Assembly: GCA_937930305.1 (NCBI GenBank)
Contig: CALGLE010000009.1
Location: forward strand, 186,001 to 250,000
From: an uncultured Granulosicoccaceae bacterium
GTDB taxonomy: Bacteria > Pseudomonadota > Gammaproteobacteria > Granulosicoccales > Granulosicoccaceae
DNA length: 64,000 nucleotides
Reading direction: 5' to 3'
How positions within the stretch are numbered: the stretch's first letter is position 1; each line of letters opens with the position of its first letter. The position numbers and the translations under genes are program-made. Below the pieces are notes generated by a model. It was not told the DNA's origin and searched no databases. It worked only from the letters and a program-made list of their open reading frames with translations. Of this stretch, positions 52,978-61,789 are shown piece by piece.

Positions 52978-54870
52978 TTGACATTTCTGAGTATCGAGAC
53001 TTCATACATTAGACAACGAACTTCCATTTTTTACGAAAGGGTGACTCGGTGGTTTCTTAATCGCTTTGACCCCTATGATCTCACCGGCGTTGCACCTGAA
53101 CGCAAATTATTGCCTTATTTAAAGTCCCACATCAAGCCGATGAGGCGTGTCATCGCGCTTAGCATACTTGTCACTGTCTTTGCCGCCAGCATTGAAGTTT
53201 GGTTAATTCAATATGCCGGACAAATCGTAGACATTCTGGCCTCCAGCCGCCCGGATGAATTATGGCAAAAAGAAGGGTTGGGTCTACTGTTCGCAGCGCT
53301 TGTGGTGATGCTCGTTCGCCCTATCGCACAGTTTCTACGGCTCGCGGTTAACGATATATCCTTTAACTGCAACGCAGCAACCTTAGTACGATGGCGCGCC
53401 TATGATCATCTGATTCGACAATCGGTAGGTTGGTTCCAAGAAGATTTAACCGGCAGAACGTCAGGACGACTGGTGGACATTGGCAATCACGTCGCTGATG
53501 CCATTCATACCGCTCTAAATACCATCGCGTTTGGCCTGGTTTACATGATCGGTGTGGTATTGCTCATGGCGGGCACTGAAATTTGGCTTGCGCTTCCCTT
53601 GCTGTTGTGGCTTGTACTCTATATCAGTGTGCTTGCTTGGATTATGCCGAGCATGATTCCTGCACAACATAATTTTCAAGCAGCAAAATCTGCGCTCGTT
53701 GGTACCGTGGTCGATAGTTTCTCGAACTTTGAAACCTTAAAACTCTTCGCACCTAAAGATCAAATTGCAAAAGAGCAACGCATTTCACTTGAAAACACGC
53801 GAGAAACCTTATTTAGAACCCGTCAAATCGGTACCGCATTACGAACCATATTGGTCTCACTAGAGGCAGTCGTCATCGTCGGCTTTGTGGGCTATGGCAT
53901 TTGGCTTTGGTCAGTAGATGCTGCAACCATTGGTGTTATATCAGCTGCCATCGCCCTGTCTTTACGAATCACGACCATGGCTGATTGGATCCTTGATTCC
54001 ATCTGGTGGCTGTTTCAGCGTATCGGTTCGTTAAGAGAAGCCTTACAGACCATCGGCCAACCCATCGAAATCCCTCAAGACGATAACGCACCAGAACTCA
54101 AGGTGGGTAAAGGCGCAATAGAAATTAACCAATTACATCATCACTACGGACAACGATACGGAGGGCTTAGCGATGTGTCCTTGGCGATAAGTCCGGGTGA
54201 AAAGGTCGGTATTGTCGGTCGCTCTGGTGCCGGAAAATCGACTTTGGTGAATCTTTTGTTGCGTTTTTTTGAAGCGGAAAAAGGCACCATCGTTATCGAT
54301 GGCCAAAACATACGTGACGTTGACCAAGACAGCTTACGCAAAGCGATTGGCATGGTGGCACAGCAAGCGTCTTTGTTAAATAGATCAGTTAAAGACAATA
54401 TTTTGTTAGGCCGTGAAGACGTCAGTGAAGAAGAACTCATATCAGCAGCCAAACAAGCACGCGCCCACGAATTTATTCAACAGCTACGCGACAAACAAGG
54501 GCGAACCGGGTATGACGCTCATGTTGGTGAACGCGGTGTTAAGTTATCTGGTGGCCAAAGGCAACGCGTTGCCATTGCCCGAGTCATATTAAAAGATGCG
54601 CCCATCTTAATTCTGGACGAGGCAACCAGTGCGTTAGATAGCGAAGTGGAGTCAGAGATACAAGCGTCCTTAGTCGATATCATGCAAAACAAAACCGTCA
54701 TTGCAATCGCACACAGACTGTCCACCATCGCCCGTATGGACCGAATAATCGTAATGGATGAAGGCAAAATCATTGAACAAGGCACGCACACAGAACTGGT
54801 CGCCAAGTCGGGAATTTACTCAACGTTCTGGGGGCATCAGTCGGATGGTTTTATCGATACAACGATGTAA
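52978..54870 (+). CDS. ABC exporter, MsbA-like fused TMD-ATPase
   Basis: About 630 residues: a six-helix transmembrane domain (roughly 55-350) and a C-terminal ATPase with Walker [19 protein letters not shown], signature [16 protein letters not shown], Walker B ILILDEATSALD and H-loop AIAHRLSTIARMD. The GRTSGRLVDIGNHVADA segment is typical of the intracellular coupling loops. As a half-transporter it would homodimerise and export lipids, peptides or drugs. The frame has no good ATG at its start; TTG at 52978 or GTG near 53040 are the options, so the N terminus is uncertain. It follows the GntR gene by only 27 bases. Confidence 0.9.
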   Translation: MTFLSIETSYIRQRTSIFYERVTRWFLNRFDPYDLTGVAPERKLLPYLKSHIKPMRRVIALSILVTVFAASIEVWLIQYAGQIVDILASSRPDELWQKEGLGLLFAALVVMLVRPIAQFLRLAVNDISFNCNAATLVRWRAYDHLIRQSVGWFQEDLTGRTSGRLVDIGNHVADAIHTALNTIAFGLVYMIGVVLLMAGTEIWLALPLLLWLVLYISVLAWIMPSMIPAQHNFQAAKSALVGTVVDSFSNFETLKLFAPKDQIAKEQRISLENTRETLFRTRQIGTALRTILVSLEAVVIVGFVGYGIWLWSVDAATIGVISAAIALSLRITTMADWILDSIWWLFQRIGSLREALQTIGQPIEIPQDDNAPELKVGKGAIEINQLHHHYGQRYGGLSDVSLAISPGEKVGIVGRSGAGKSTLVNLLLRFFEAEKGTIVIDGQNIRDVDQDSLRKAIGMVAQQASLLNRSVKDNILLGREDVSEEELISAAKQARAHEFIQQLRDKQGRTGYDAHVGERGVKLSGGQRQRVAIARVILKDAPILILDEATSALDSEVESEIQASLVDIMQNKTVIAIAHRLSTIARMDRIIVMDEGKIIEQGTHTELVAKSGIYSTFWGHQSDGFIDTTM

Positions 54871-54955
54871 TAAATCGTAGCCTGACTAGCACTGTCACAT
54901 CGCCCAACAGGATAATCCGCTACTCTGTGAAGCACACCGTTTAAAGTTGAACATC

Positions 54956-55456
54956 ATGAAACAAATTTCGGTCATCCTTATACTCGTAGTTACCGCACTG
55001 ATTAGCGGTTGCGCCACGTTGTCAGGCAATGCTGACGGCCCCAGTGTGCGAGTGATCGGTATCGATCCTTTACCCAGCGAAGGGTTAGAAGCGCGGTTTG
55101 CTTTAAAACTTCGCGTACAAAACCCAAACGAAAGCGCCCTGTCTTACGACGGCCTTTCGGTCAGTTTAGACTTAGATGGGAAAGGTCTTGCCAGTGGGGT
55201 TAGCGATATAACCGGTGAGATTCCGCGATTCAGTGAGGAGGTGTTAACCGTGCCTGTAAGCATTTCAGCGTTTAGCGTTTTTCGCCAACTTTTAGCTCTT
55301 GCTGAAGATGCCAAGGGTGCAGGCAACGCACTCAATCGCCCAATCGCCTACAAACTTCGTGGCAAACTCGGCGCGGGTAAGGGCACATTCGGCGCAACTC
55401 GTTTCACCGACTCAGGCGTATTAGACTTCTTAGCCTCAGAAAAAACTGAACAATAA
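54956..55456 (+). CDS. LEA-2/WHy-domain lipoprotein
   Basis: A 166-residue lipoprotein (signal ILILVVTALISGC, lipid Cys at about 18). The rest is a single LEA type 2 domain with the pattern LRVQNPNESALSYDGLSVSLDLDG and a beta-sandwich end RFTDSGVLDF. Such proteins occur in bacteria and plants and are linked to desiccation or salt stress, but the bacterial function is not established. It should face the periplasm. The ATG at 54956 is chosen over a TTG nine bases upstream. Confidence 0.88.
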   Translation: MKQISVILILVVTALISGCATLSGNADGPSVRVIGIDPLPSEGLEARFALKLRVQNPNESALSYDGLSVSLDLDGKGLASGVSDITGEIPRFSEEVLTVPVSISAFSVFRQLLALAEDAKGAGNALNRPIAYKLRGKLGAGKGTFGATRFTDSGVLDFLASEKTEQ

Positions 55457-55611
55457 CTTTGGCGCGCACATTACCGTAAATTGCCACTAAAGGTTAGTAA
55501 TTACCGGGGGAAGTGGTCGCAGCCTCGGCATACATTTAAGATGGGGCCCTATTCCTTGCGTTAGTGCAAAATACTACGTAGTCTCCTGAGTGCACTAGGA
55601 GTCCCAGATAC

Positions 55612-57456
55612 ATGGAATTACCGTCCGAAGAATTTCCAGAGCATCGAAGCCGAACAATAAACGACTCTCCGGAAGATTTCGAGTCTCCCGAAGCCTTAAT
55701 CAGGCTTGAACGAATTCGCCTCACACTAACCGATGTCGATACAGCGGGCGCGGGAATTTTAATCACATTTATATTTGCGACTGTTGCGGTATGGGGTCAT
55801 ATACCGACTAGCTGGATTATCGTTTTTTGGGCTTTGTTGGTCACAGAAGTTGCACTTAAATTAAAATTTTCGCAAGACTTCAAACGCGACTACACCAACT
55901 ATTCTGTGGACATGCGCAAATACGATTTGGGCATCCTCGTTGGCTCCTGGCATGCCAGTATTGTTTATGGCATTTCTTTTCTTGTCATATTTATGCCAAT
56001 GCCTGAGGAGAATCGATGGTTGTTAGCCGTATGTATTCTCAGTTCGATATTAATAATCAGTACGTTTAACAGTGAGCTGCCAAAAGCCGGGTGGCTTCCC
56101 TTTCTTGTATTAATCCTCCCACTTTGTATTGCGTTATTATTCAGCGGCAACATCATTCTGTTTCTCATTGTGCTGGTCATTTTTACGAGCATGGCGGTAG
56201 TTATACTACGCGGTCAAAAGCTTGCCGAGCGGCTGGGGAAAATTATCGTTTACCACAAAGACAACGATGCTCTTTTACAAAAACTTTCTATAGAACGAAC
56301 TAAGGCTGAAGAACAACGAGAAGTAGCCGAACAAGCCGTAATCAACAAAAGTAAATTTATTGCCGCTGCCAGTCACGACTTGCGCCAACCACTGCATGCT
56401 CTTGGGTTGTTTCAAGATTCACTGAAGCATGGCATTACTGATGAGAACTTGATGCCCATTGTCAATTCAATGGAGAAGTCCACTTCAGCATTAAGAGAAC
56501 TGTTTGACGATTTACTTGATGTTTCTCGGCTTGATGCTGGTGTTGTTAAACCAAACTTAAAGGATGTATCGGTTGAATCACTATGTGAAACATTAGGCGT
56601 TGAATTTCGAGAAATCGCTAAGCACCAAAAATGCACACTTACCATTGAACATAACGATATCGCTGTATTCACAGACGATCACTTAATTGAACGCATCATC
56701 AGAAATTTATTAACCAATGCGGTTAAACACACACAAGAAGGTGAAATTAAGTTATCCGCCAACGCTCTGGATGATAACTATGCCGAACTTGTCATAGAAG
56801 ACACAGGTAGCGGCATTGACGCATCCCAGCTAGAACATATCTTCAAAGAGTACTATCAAACAGACAACTCAAACCATCCCCCAACCAGTGGGTTTGGCCT
56901 AGGCCTTGCCATTGTGAATCGCATTGCGCCATTATTGGATATTTCTGTATCCATAGAATCTGAAATAGGCGAAGGCACAAAAGTAACGCTGCGCGTTCCC
57001 ATTGGTGACTCCACAGCCGTCGCTCAAAGCATGAGCGAAACTGTATCACTACCAGACGTTAAAAGCCTTAATGTTGCTGTACTTGATGACGATGAACACA
57101 TTTTGCGAGGCATGCAAAATGCGTTAGAACAATGGGGACATGAAATTTCTGCTTACTCTGATGCCGAAGCATTAATGAGCGACTTGGCCAGCAACTGTTT
57201 AACACCAGATATCGTCATCATTGACTACCACCTCGGTGATCAAACCGATGGGCTACAAGTATCATCAAGAATTGACAATTCGATAGATTCTGAGTTGAAG
57301 CTGGTAATTATTACGGGCGAGAGTGCACCAGAACATATGACGAAACTTTATAACAGTAAGTTTGATGTACTACAAAAACCCGTTTCTCCAGATGACTTAC
57401 AACACTACTTATCAAAGCTCCATGAGGACGCTGGCTCGGAAAGGGCATCAGCGTGA
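55612..57456 (+). CDS. Hybrid sensor histidine kinase/response regulator
   Basis: A 614-residue membrane kinase. Residues 45-205 contain about six hydrophobic helices forming a sensor without large periplasmic domain, then a short coiled coil (KAEEQREVAEQAV). The HisKA site is His255 in AAASHDLRQPLHALG. The ATPase has LLTNAVKHT, EDTGSGID and GFGLGLAIVNRI. The C-terminal receiver has acidic LDDDE, phospho-acceptor Asp538 in IVIIDYHLGD and Lys in VLQKPVSP. The HDLRQPLHAL-type box is common in kinases of quorum or surface-linked systems. No separate output regulator is encoded next to it. Confidence 0.93.
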   Translation: MELPSEEFPEHRSRTINDSPEDFESPEALIRLERIRLTLTDVDTAGAGILITFIFATVAVWGHIPTSWIIVFWALLVTEVALKLKFSQDFKRDYTNYSVDMRKYDLGILVGSWHASIVYGISFLVIFMPMPEENRWLLAVCILSSILIISTFNSELPKAGWLPFLVLILPLCIALLFSGNIILFLIVLVIFTSMAVVILRGQKLAERLGKIIVYHKDNDALLQKLSIERTKAEEQREVAEQAVINKSKFIAAASHDLRQPLHALGLFQDSLKHGITDENLMPIVNSMEKSTSALRELFDDLLDVSRLDAGVVKPNLKDVSVESLCETLGVEFREIAKHQKCTLTIEHNDIAVFTDDHLIERIIRNLLTNAVKHTQEGEIKLSANALDDNYAELVIEDTGSGIDASQLEHIFKEYYQTDNSNHPPTSGFGLGLAIVNRIAPLLDISVSIESEIGEGTKVTLRVPIGDSTAVAQSMSETVSLPDVKSLNVAVLDDDEHILRGMQNALEQWGHEISAYSDAEALMSDLASNCLTPDIVIIDYHLGDQTDGLQVSSRIDNSIDSELKLVIITGESAPEHMTKLYNSKFDVLQKPVSPDDLQHYLSKLHEDAGSERASA

Positions 57457-57504
57457 GTGATTACACCATGGCAAGTAAACGACTTCGTTCGAGTAAAAGC
57501 ACCA

Positions 57505-57540
57505 GCTAAAAAAGCCACTCTATAAATCAAGAGTGGCTTT
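57505..57540 (-). terminator. Intrinsic terminator for glycine-rich protein gene
   Basis: AAAGCCACTCT at 57511-57521 pairs exactly with AGAGTGGCTTT at 57530-57540. On the minus strand the stem runs into TTTTTT (A-run before 57514 on the plus strand), so it terminates the leftward gene ending at 57600. It may also serve the kinase gene from the other side. Confidence 0.85.
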
Positions 57541-57599
57541 GATAAAAACTGCCTTACCTCACAGCATGGTAAGCGCAGAGAACGTGCAGATGCTCATCT

Positions 57600-57896
57600 T
57601 TACATAATCGCGCCGAGAACGCCCTGGGCAATTGCTCCAGCACCTGCACCACCGGCAAGACCACCTAGTATTTGGCCGACGTTAAATTTACCCCTTGCGG
57701 CATTTCCTGCAGCCGCTGCAGCATCGCCACCTCGACCCATCAATCCACCGACAGCACCACCACCTACAAGTCCACCAACAATGCCCGCTATTCCATCAAG
57801 ACCACCGGCACTGGAACCCATAAGGCTTTGAACGAGTTCTCCGCCGAGAAACCCACCACCGCCACCGATTAGCATTGAAATTATTGTACCTAACAT
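57600..57896 (-). CDS. Small glycine-rich membrane-like protein
   Basis: A 98-residue protein starting at the ATG at 57896, which follows AGGAGTATTCAGT. It is very rich in Gly and Ala with zipper-type spacing (GGGGGFLGGEL, GIVGGLVGGGAVGGLMG, GGLAGGAGAGAIAQG) and has no lipobox. Such proteins insert or oligomerise in membranes, but the function is unknown. A terminator follows its stop. The decayed gene at 26.7-27.0 kb has a similar composition, though I cannot claim homology. Confidence 0.75.
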   Translation of the reverse strand: MLGTIISMLIGGGGGFLGGELVQSLMGSSAGGLDGIAGIVGGLVGGGAVGGLMGRGGDAAAAAGNAARGKFNVGQILGGLAGGAGAGAIAQGVLGAIM

Positions 57897-58097
57897 ACTG
57901 AATACTCCTATGTTAACAAACAAAGACTGTCGGCTCATTCCAACAATCCCATCGCCTATACAGTAAGGGCAGATGACTCCTTATTTCGTAAAACATTGTA
58001 GATCGCGTGTCAATTGCAAGATATTGAAAAACAATGAGGTCTTTACTACCGTGCTAACGCTGGATCCTTGATGATGCGCCTTAAAAGAGAAATATAT

Positions 58098-58526
58098 TTA
58101 TTTATCACCAGACGAGAATGGTTTCCAAACAAAAGCTAGGCATTGCTTGCATAATCGCACGAAGGCACCTGGCGCAGAAACTATTGGCTGCTTCATACCA
58201 ACGACCGTGCTCACCAAGACTTCCTTTAAAAATTCACGCGCCTCCTTACGTGTTAGTCGTTCTTCTTTATTCTCTATGCTGTCCAGAACGATTTGATGAG
58301 CGTTTTCTATTAACACTATCTGCTCATCGGTGAAATAGCCTGTTTTATTTCGAAACTTGGCGTATTTCAATGGCGTGCCGCTGGACATATTCACCAAGAA
58401 ATTTGCGGTTGTCACCGGAGCTATGGCAGCTCCCAAACCCACACCAATAAACTTAACACTACCAAGTGCTAATATTTTTATCAGTGGTAGCAACCATGCG
58501 AGTGGTGCGAGAAGCGGCAATGCCAT
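58098..58526 (-). CDS. Hypothetical protein with N-terminal membrane segments
   Basis: A 142-residue protein: two hydrophobic stretches in residues 1-45 (LPLLAPLAWLLPLIKILALG, then GVGLGAAIAPV), followed by a soluble, charged helical part (DEQIVLIENAHQIVLDS, KEAREFLKEVLVSTVVG). No family is recognised. It is probably membrane-anchored with the helical part in the cytoplasm. The intergenic space to the glycine-rich gene is about 200 bases and appears empty. Confidence 0.65.
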   Translation of the reverse strand: MALPLLAPLAWLLPLIKILALGSVKFIGVGLGAAIAPVTTANFLVNMSSGTPLKYAKFRNKTGYFTDEQIVLIENAHQIVLDSIENKEERLTRKEAREFLKEVLVSTVVGMKQPIVSAPGAFVRLCKQCLAFVWKPFSSGDK

Positions 58527-58601
58527 AATGAACCCCAAACCTCATGCCATATTCGTGATATTTGAGTATATCGCGTAGGGATAGATTAACTTTAAGTGTT
58601 A

Positions 58602-59390
58602 TTACTGCTTATTCAAAAAGCCCATCATGGCGTCGTTGAATGCCTGTGTCTGTTCAATATTCGACAAATGCGCAGCGTTTTTCAAGACCACTAATTCAGC
58701 GCCCTCAATATGCTCTTCAAGTACTTTGGATTGCTCAACCGTGCATGCAGGGTCATCTTCTCCCACTATAATAAGGGTCGGCACGGTTATTTTCGACAGA
58801 AGGGAAGTTTGGCTCATATCTCTTACTGCACTGGCGCATGAGATATAGCCACCGGTATCGGTGGTACGAATCATCTGAGCCACCTTCTCTACAGCGGTCT
58901 TGTCATCATCCAAAAAAGCGGACGTGAACCAACGCTTCAGTGTGCCATCAACTAAGCCGACTATGCCGTGCTCTTTGGCCGTTGAGATACGCTCATTCCA
59001 CAATGCCAATGTAGGCATTTCACTTGCGGTGTCACACAACATGAGTGAATGCAGACGGGTTGAGTAGTTAGCGCCCAGATACTGAGCGATCATACCCCCC
59101 ATCGATAACCCGGCAAAATGCACTTTGTCGATTTTTAAAGCGTCAAGTAGAGCAATCGCATCCTCTGCCAAGAGTTGAATGGTGTAGGGCCCTTCTGGCG
59201 CATCGGTAGCTCCATGGCCACGCGTATCGTAACGCAATACTCGAAATGATTTTGTTAAGACGGGTAATTGATCATCCCACATGGTGAGGTTCGACATCAG
59301 ACTGTTACTGAGCATAACAATAGGTGCGTTTTGTGGACCATCCCACCGATAAGCGATGCTTATACCATTAGCTTCAACCGTTAGTGCCAT
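58602..59390 (-). CDS. Alpha/beta hydrolase, 3-oxoadipate enol-lactonase-like
   Basis: A 262-residue hydrolase of the PcaD-like group. It has LRYDTRGHGATDAPEGPYT, the nucleophile Ser96 in FAGLSMGGMIAQYLG, the acid in IIVGEDDPACT and the base His in LKNAAHLSNIEQ. PcaD opens 3-oxoadipate enol-lactone in the protocatechuate pathway, but no other ring-cleavage gene lies here, so the name is only by similarity. It is the last gene of the leftward cluster with the Rieske ferredoxin and desaturase, about 110 bases after the ferredoxin. Confidence 0.85.
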   Translation of the reverse strand: MALTVEANGISIAYRWDGPQNAPIVMLSNSLMSNLTMWDDQLPVLTKSFRVLRYDTRGHGATDAPEGPYTIQLLAEDAIALLDALKIDKVHFAGLSMGGMIAQYLGANYSTRLHSLMLCDTASEMPTLALWNERISTAKEHGIVGLVDGTLKRWFTSAFLDDDKTAVEKVAQMIRTTDTGGYISCASAVRDMSQTSLLSKITVPTLIIVGEDDPACTVEQSKVLEEHIEGAELVVLKNAAHLSNIEQTQAFNDAMMGFLNKQ

Positions 59391-59499
59391 ATCCGTTTTT
59401 CCCAAGGCTAATGTTCGCAGATTCAGTACATTATAGCGTTAGTGGCCTAATCCCCTCAGCCGTACAACCCCAAAGGGGGTCATGACCTATCCGCATCCG

Positions 59500-59820
59500 C
59501 TATTTGGATATTGGCGCTATTTGAACGAAGCCGTTTTCCACTCTTGCCTTAAACATTTTGAGTGGCCTAACAACGGGAGCGGCTTTCGCCTGTCCTGTTC
59601 TGGCATCAAACAGTCCTTGATGCAGAGGGCATTCAATGTGTTTTCCATCGAAGTACCCATCACACAGATTGGCACCGGCATGGGTACAGCGTGAATCACT
59701 GACGAAAATACCATTTACCGTGTCATAAACCGCCAGCACCAACTCACCAAACGGTACAGGCGTTACATCACCTGGCTCAAGCGCGTCCTGTGAAATCAAG
59801 GTTTGCCAATTGTCAGCCAT
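59500..59820 (-). CDS. Rieske-type [2Fe-2S] ferredoxin
   Basis: A 106-residue soluble ferredoxin with both Rieske cluster motifs: Cys45-x-His47 in SRCTHAGANL and Cys64-x-x-His67 in IECPLHQGLFD. Length and sequence fit the small ferredoxins that feed oxygenases (naphthalene- or biphenyl-dioxygenase type). Its start overlaps the desaturase stop by 8 bases, so it is probably the direct electron donor to that di-iron enzyme. No reductase gene is in the window. Confidence 0.92.
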   Translation of the reverse strand: MADNWQTLISQDALEPGDVTPVPFGELVLAVYDTVNGIFVSDSRCTHAGANLCDGYFDGKHIECPLHQGLFDARTGQAKAAPVVRPLKMFKARVENGFVQIAPISK

Positions 59821-60793
59821 TGTTTTTATCTTGACGCGGGGAACGACCCAGTAATTGAGAAAGAATATCGACGTGCGCCCCTAAATAGCCGTGCTTCTCA
59901 ACATGAATATAACCCTCTAGTTTTCGATTGAGCTCGGGCAAAGCATGAAACGGTACCGATGAGGCGTAGTGATGCTCCGCATGGTAGTTCATGTTCCAAC
60001 AAAGGAAACGCCATGGCAAGCTCACTATGTTAGAACGCGTATTGGTTTTCATGTCATACACCATGGGACGCCCTACATGCTCTGTCATACGGATCGCACG
60101 CATGACAGGCTCGCCCAATACCACTGGCAAAAACCAGTACCAAATGGCGACGGTGGATTGCAGCAAAATCGATGCAACTATAACAACCGCATAAAAAAGT
60201 ACCATCAAACGCGCTTCCAGAATAATTGTCTTACGTTCTTCTTTGGGCACAAACTTTTTTTCAGCCGGTGTCAATTCACCCAGAGAATGTCTGAACAATT
60301 CACTAAATTTCGCTTTCCAATAAGGCACAGAGGATATATACCAAAAGTACCCACCCAAGCTGTTTGGCAGCTCAATCATTTCTGTATCTTTGCCTTTGAG
60401 CTGGGTGTACGTATGGTGATCACAGTGCTCATACCGAAAAAAACGATTGGGAAGCATGATCACCAACCCACAAATGTTTCCTACCACATCATTTAACCAG
60501 CGGGTTCTAAATGCAGTGTAATGGCAGCACTCGTGTTGCAACGAAAAATGATGAACCAGAACGATTCCATGTAAGAACATGGCCGGCAGCAGCCACCATG
60601 AATCTCCTGCCAGCCAGATAAAATAAGCCGTGACCGCAACCACACAAAACCAGGCAAGCAAACGTAAGAGCGCAGGACTGTTTGAGCGTTGCATCAGCGC
60701 CTTCAACTCTTTCCGAGTTAAAGCCCCCTCAGCCATCGCCTGAGTAATCGGGGTTTGCACCGCTGCATTTACATGGCTAGTTGCTGATGACAC
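59813..60793 (-). CDS. Membrane di-iron fatty acid desaturase-like oxygenase
   Basis: A 326-residue membrane enzyme with the three histidine boxes of the desaturase/hydroxylase superfamily: His87-ECC-His91 preceded by HHFSLQ, HCDHH at 123-127, and HAEHH at 271-275, plus His239 in RMTEHVG. Four or more membrane helices are present. These bind a di-iron centre that activates O2. The GTG start at 60793 overlaps the amino-acid permease stop by 17 bases and its end overlaps the ferredoxin gene, so it is embedded in an uptake operon. The substrate is therefore more likely a small imported compound or its product than a membrane lipid; that is inference. Confidence 0.88.
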   Translation of the reverse strand: MSSATSHVNAAVQTPITQAMAEGALTRKELKALMQRSNSPALLRLLAWFCVVAVTAYFIWLAGDSWWLLPAMFLHGIVLVHHFSLQHECCHYTAFRTRWLNDVVGNICGLVIMLPNRFFRYEHCDHHTYTQLKGKDTEMIELPNSLGGYFWYISSVPYWKAKFSELFRHSLGELTPAEKKFVPKEERKTIILEARLMVLFYAVVIVASILLQSTVAIWYWFLPVVLGEPVMRAIRMTEHVGRPMVYDMKTNTRSNIVSLPWRFLCWNMNYHAEHHYASSVPFHALPELNRKLEGYIHVEKHGYLGAHVDILSQLLGRSPRQDKNNG

Positions 60794-61661
60794 TGGGCTT
60801 CTCTAACCGCCTGAACAGCATGGATAAGGAAAAACAAATTATAAAATAAAATACAGCTGTCGTTATCCAGGCTTCAAATATGGCTCGAGTGGATGCGACT
60901 AACTCGACCGTTTTAAATGTAAGTTCTTGCACCGATATCAGCGAGATGATTGAACTATCCTTGATCAGCGATATGAACTGGTTCGCCATTGGAGGTACTA
61001 CTTTTTTAAGCGCTTGCGGCAGCACAATAAAACGCAATTGATCTGGCTTACTCATACCAATTGACTGTGCGGCTTCAATTTGGCCTTTACCCACGGATTG
61101 AATGCCTGCCCGTACAATTTCCCCCACAAACGCACTTTCAAACAGCGCTAGAACAACAACACCAGACACCAACGAAGGAAATCTTCGCATATCGCCAAAG
61201 AAAAATTCCCATACATCGTTATCTTCCTGCCGAGCAATCGTTCGGGCCCAACCTTCAATATTGAATGCAGTGACCAGCTGTTCTGAAAGAAAAAAGAAAA
61301 ATATGAAAATGACGACAACGGGTGGAATATTTCTTAGAACTTCGAGATAGGTTCTGGCCAGCATTCGTACCGCCAAATTATTCGCACACCGAGCCACCCC
61401 GAGTATTACGCCTAGAATCAGCGCAAGAATACTGGCGTATAGACTGACACGAATCGTGGTTATCACACCTTGAAGCAACAGATTCGCCACCCATGTTTCT
61501 TTCTCAGGGTGCCAGCGAATAATGTAGTTGGGAATGATCTCCCAGCGCCACTTGTAATTCAGTGCGCCTTCAATACGAAACCAGACGATACCGATAAGCA
61601 GCGCTAAAACAGCCAGAAGCGCGTAGTCCATCCAGTGTAGTTTTTTGATTTTAAAATGCAC
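60777..61661 (-). CDS. Polar amino acid ABC transporter permease (second)
   Basis: A 294-residue permease of the His/Glu/Gln family. It has SLYASILALILGVILGV at the start of the core, LRNIPPVVVIFIFFFFLSE, and the coupling segment EAAQSIGMSKPDQLRFIVLPQALKKVVPP. An N-terminal extra helix and a periplasmic insertion around residues 130-150 (ARQEDNDVWEF) fit the AapM/BztC-like subgroup. It is translated into the desaturase gene by a 17-base overlap. Confidence 0.92.
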   Translation of the reverse strand: MHFKIKKLHWMDYALLAVLALLIGIVWFRIEGALNYKWRWEIIPNYIIRWHPEKETWVANLLLQGVITTIRVSLYASILALILGVILGVARCANNLAVRMLARTYLEVLRNIPPVVVIFIFFFFLSEQLVTAFNIEGWARTIARQEDNDVWEFFFGDMRRFPSLVSGVVVLALFESAFVGEIVRAGIQSVGKGQIEAAQSIGMSKPDQLRFIVLPQALKKVVPPMANQFISLIKDSSIISLISVQELTFKTVELVASTRAIFEAWITTAVFYFIICFSLSMLFRRLEKPSVISN

Positions 61662-61691
61662 GTGAACGGGTAATCAGAAAAAAAGGCTGTA

Positions 61692-61738
61692 TCGATACGG
61701 CCAAGGCAAGAACGTATGAATTACGTTCTTGCCTTGGC
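61692..61738 (-). terminator. Perfect 17-bp hairpin after amino-acid receptor gene
   Basis: GCCAAGGCAAGAACGTA at 61700-61716 is followed after 5 bases by its exact reverse complement at 61722-61738. On the minus strand a small GTATCGATAC palindrome and then seven T residues follow near 61685-61692. It lies between the receptor gene and the second permease and probably acts as a partial terminator and mRNA stabiliser. Confidence 0.8.
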
Positions 61739-61789
61739 GTACTCTGCAGGCCTTTAATAGTCCATTCATATGAATGAGACCCGATCAAC

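Noticed and set aside
59969-60496. Plus-strand frame of 175 codons opposite the desaturase-like gene
   Set aside because: The minus strand carries all three histidine boxes; the plus frame has no recognisable domain.
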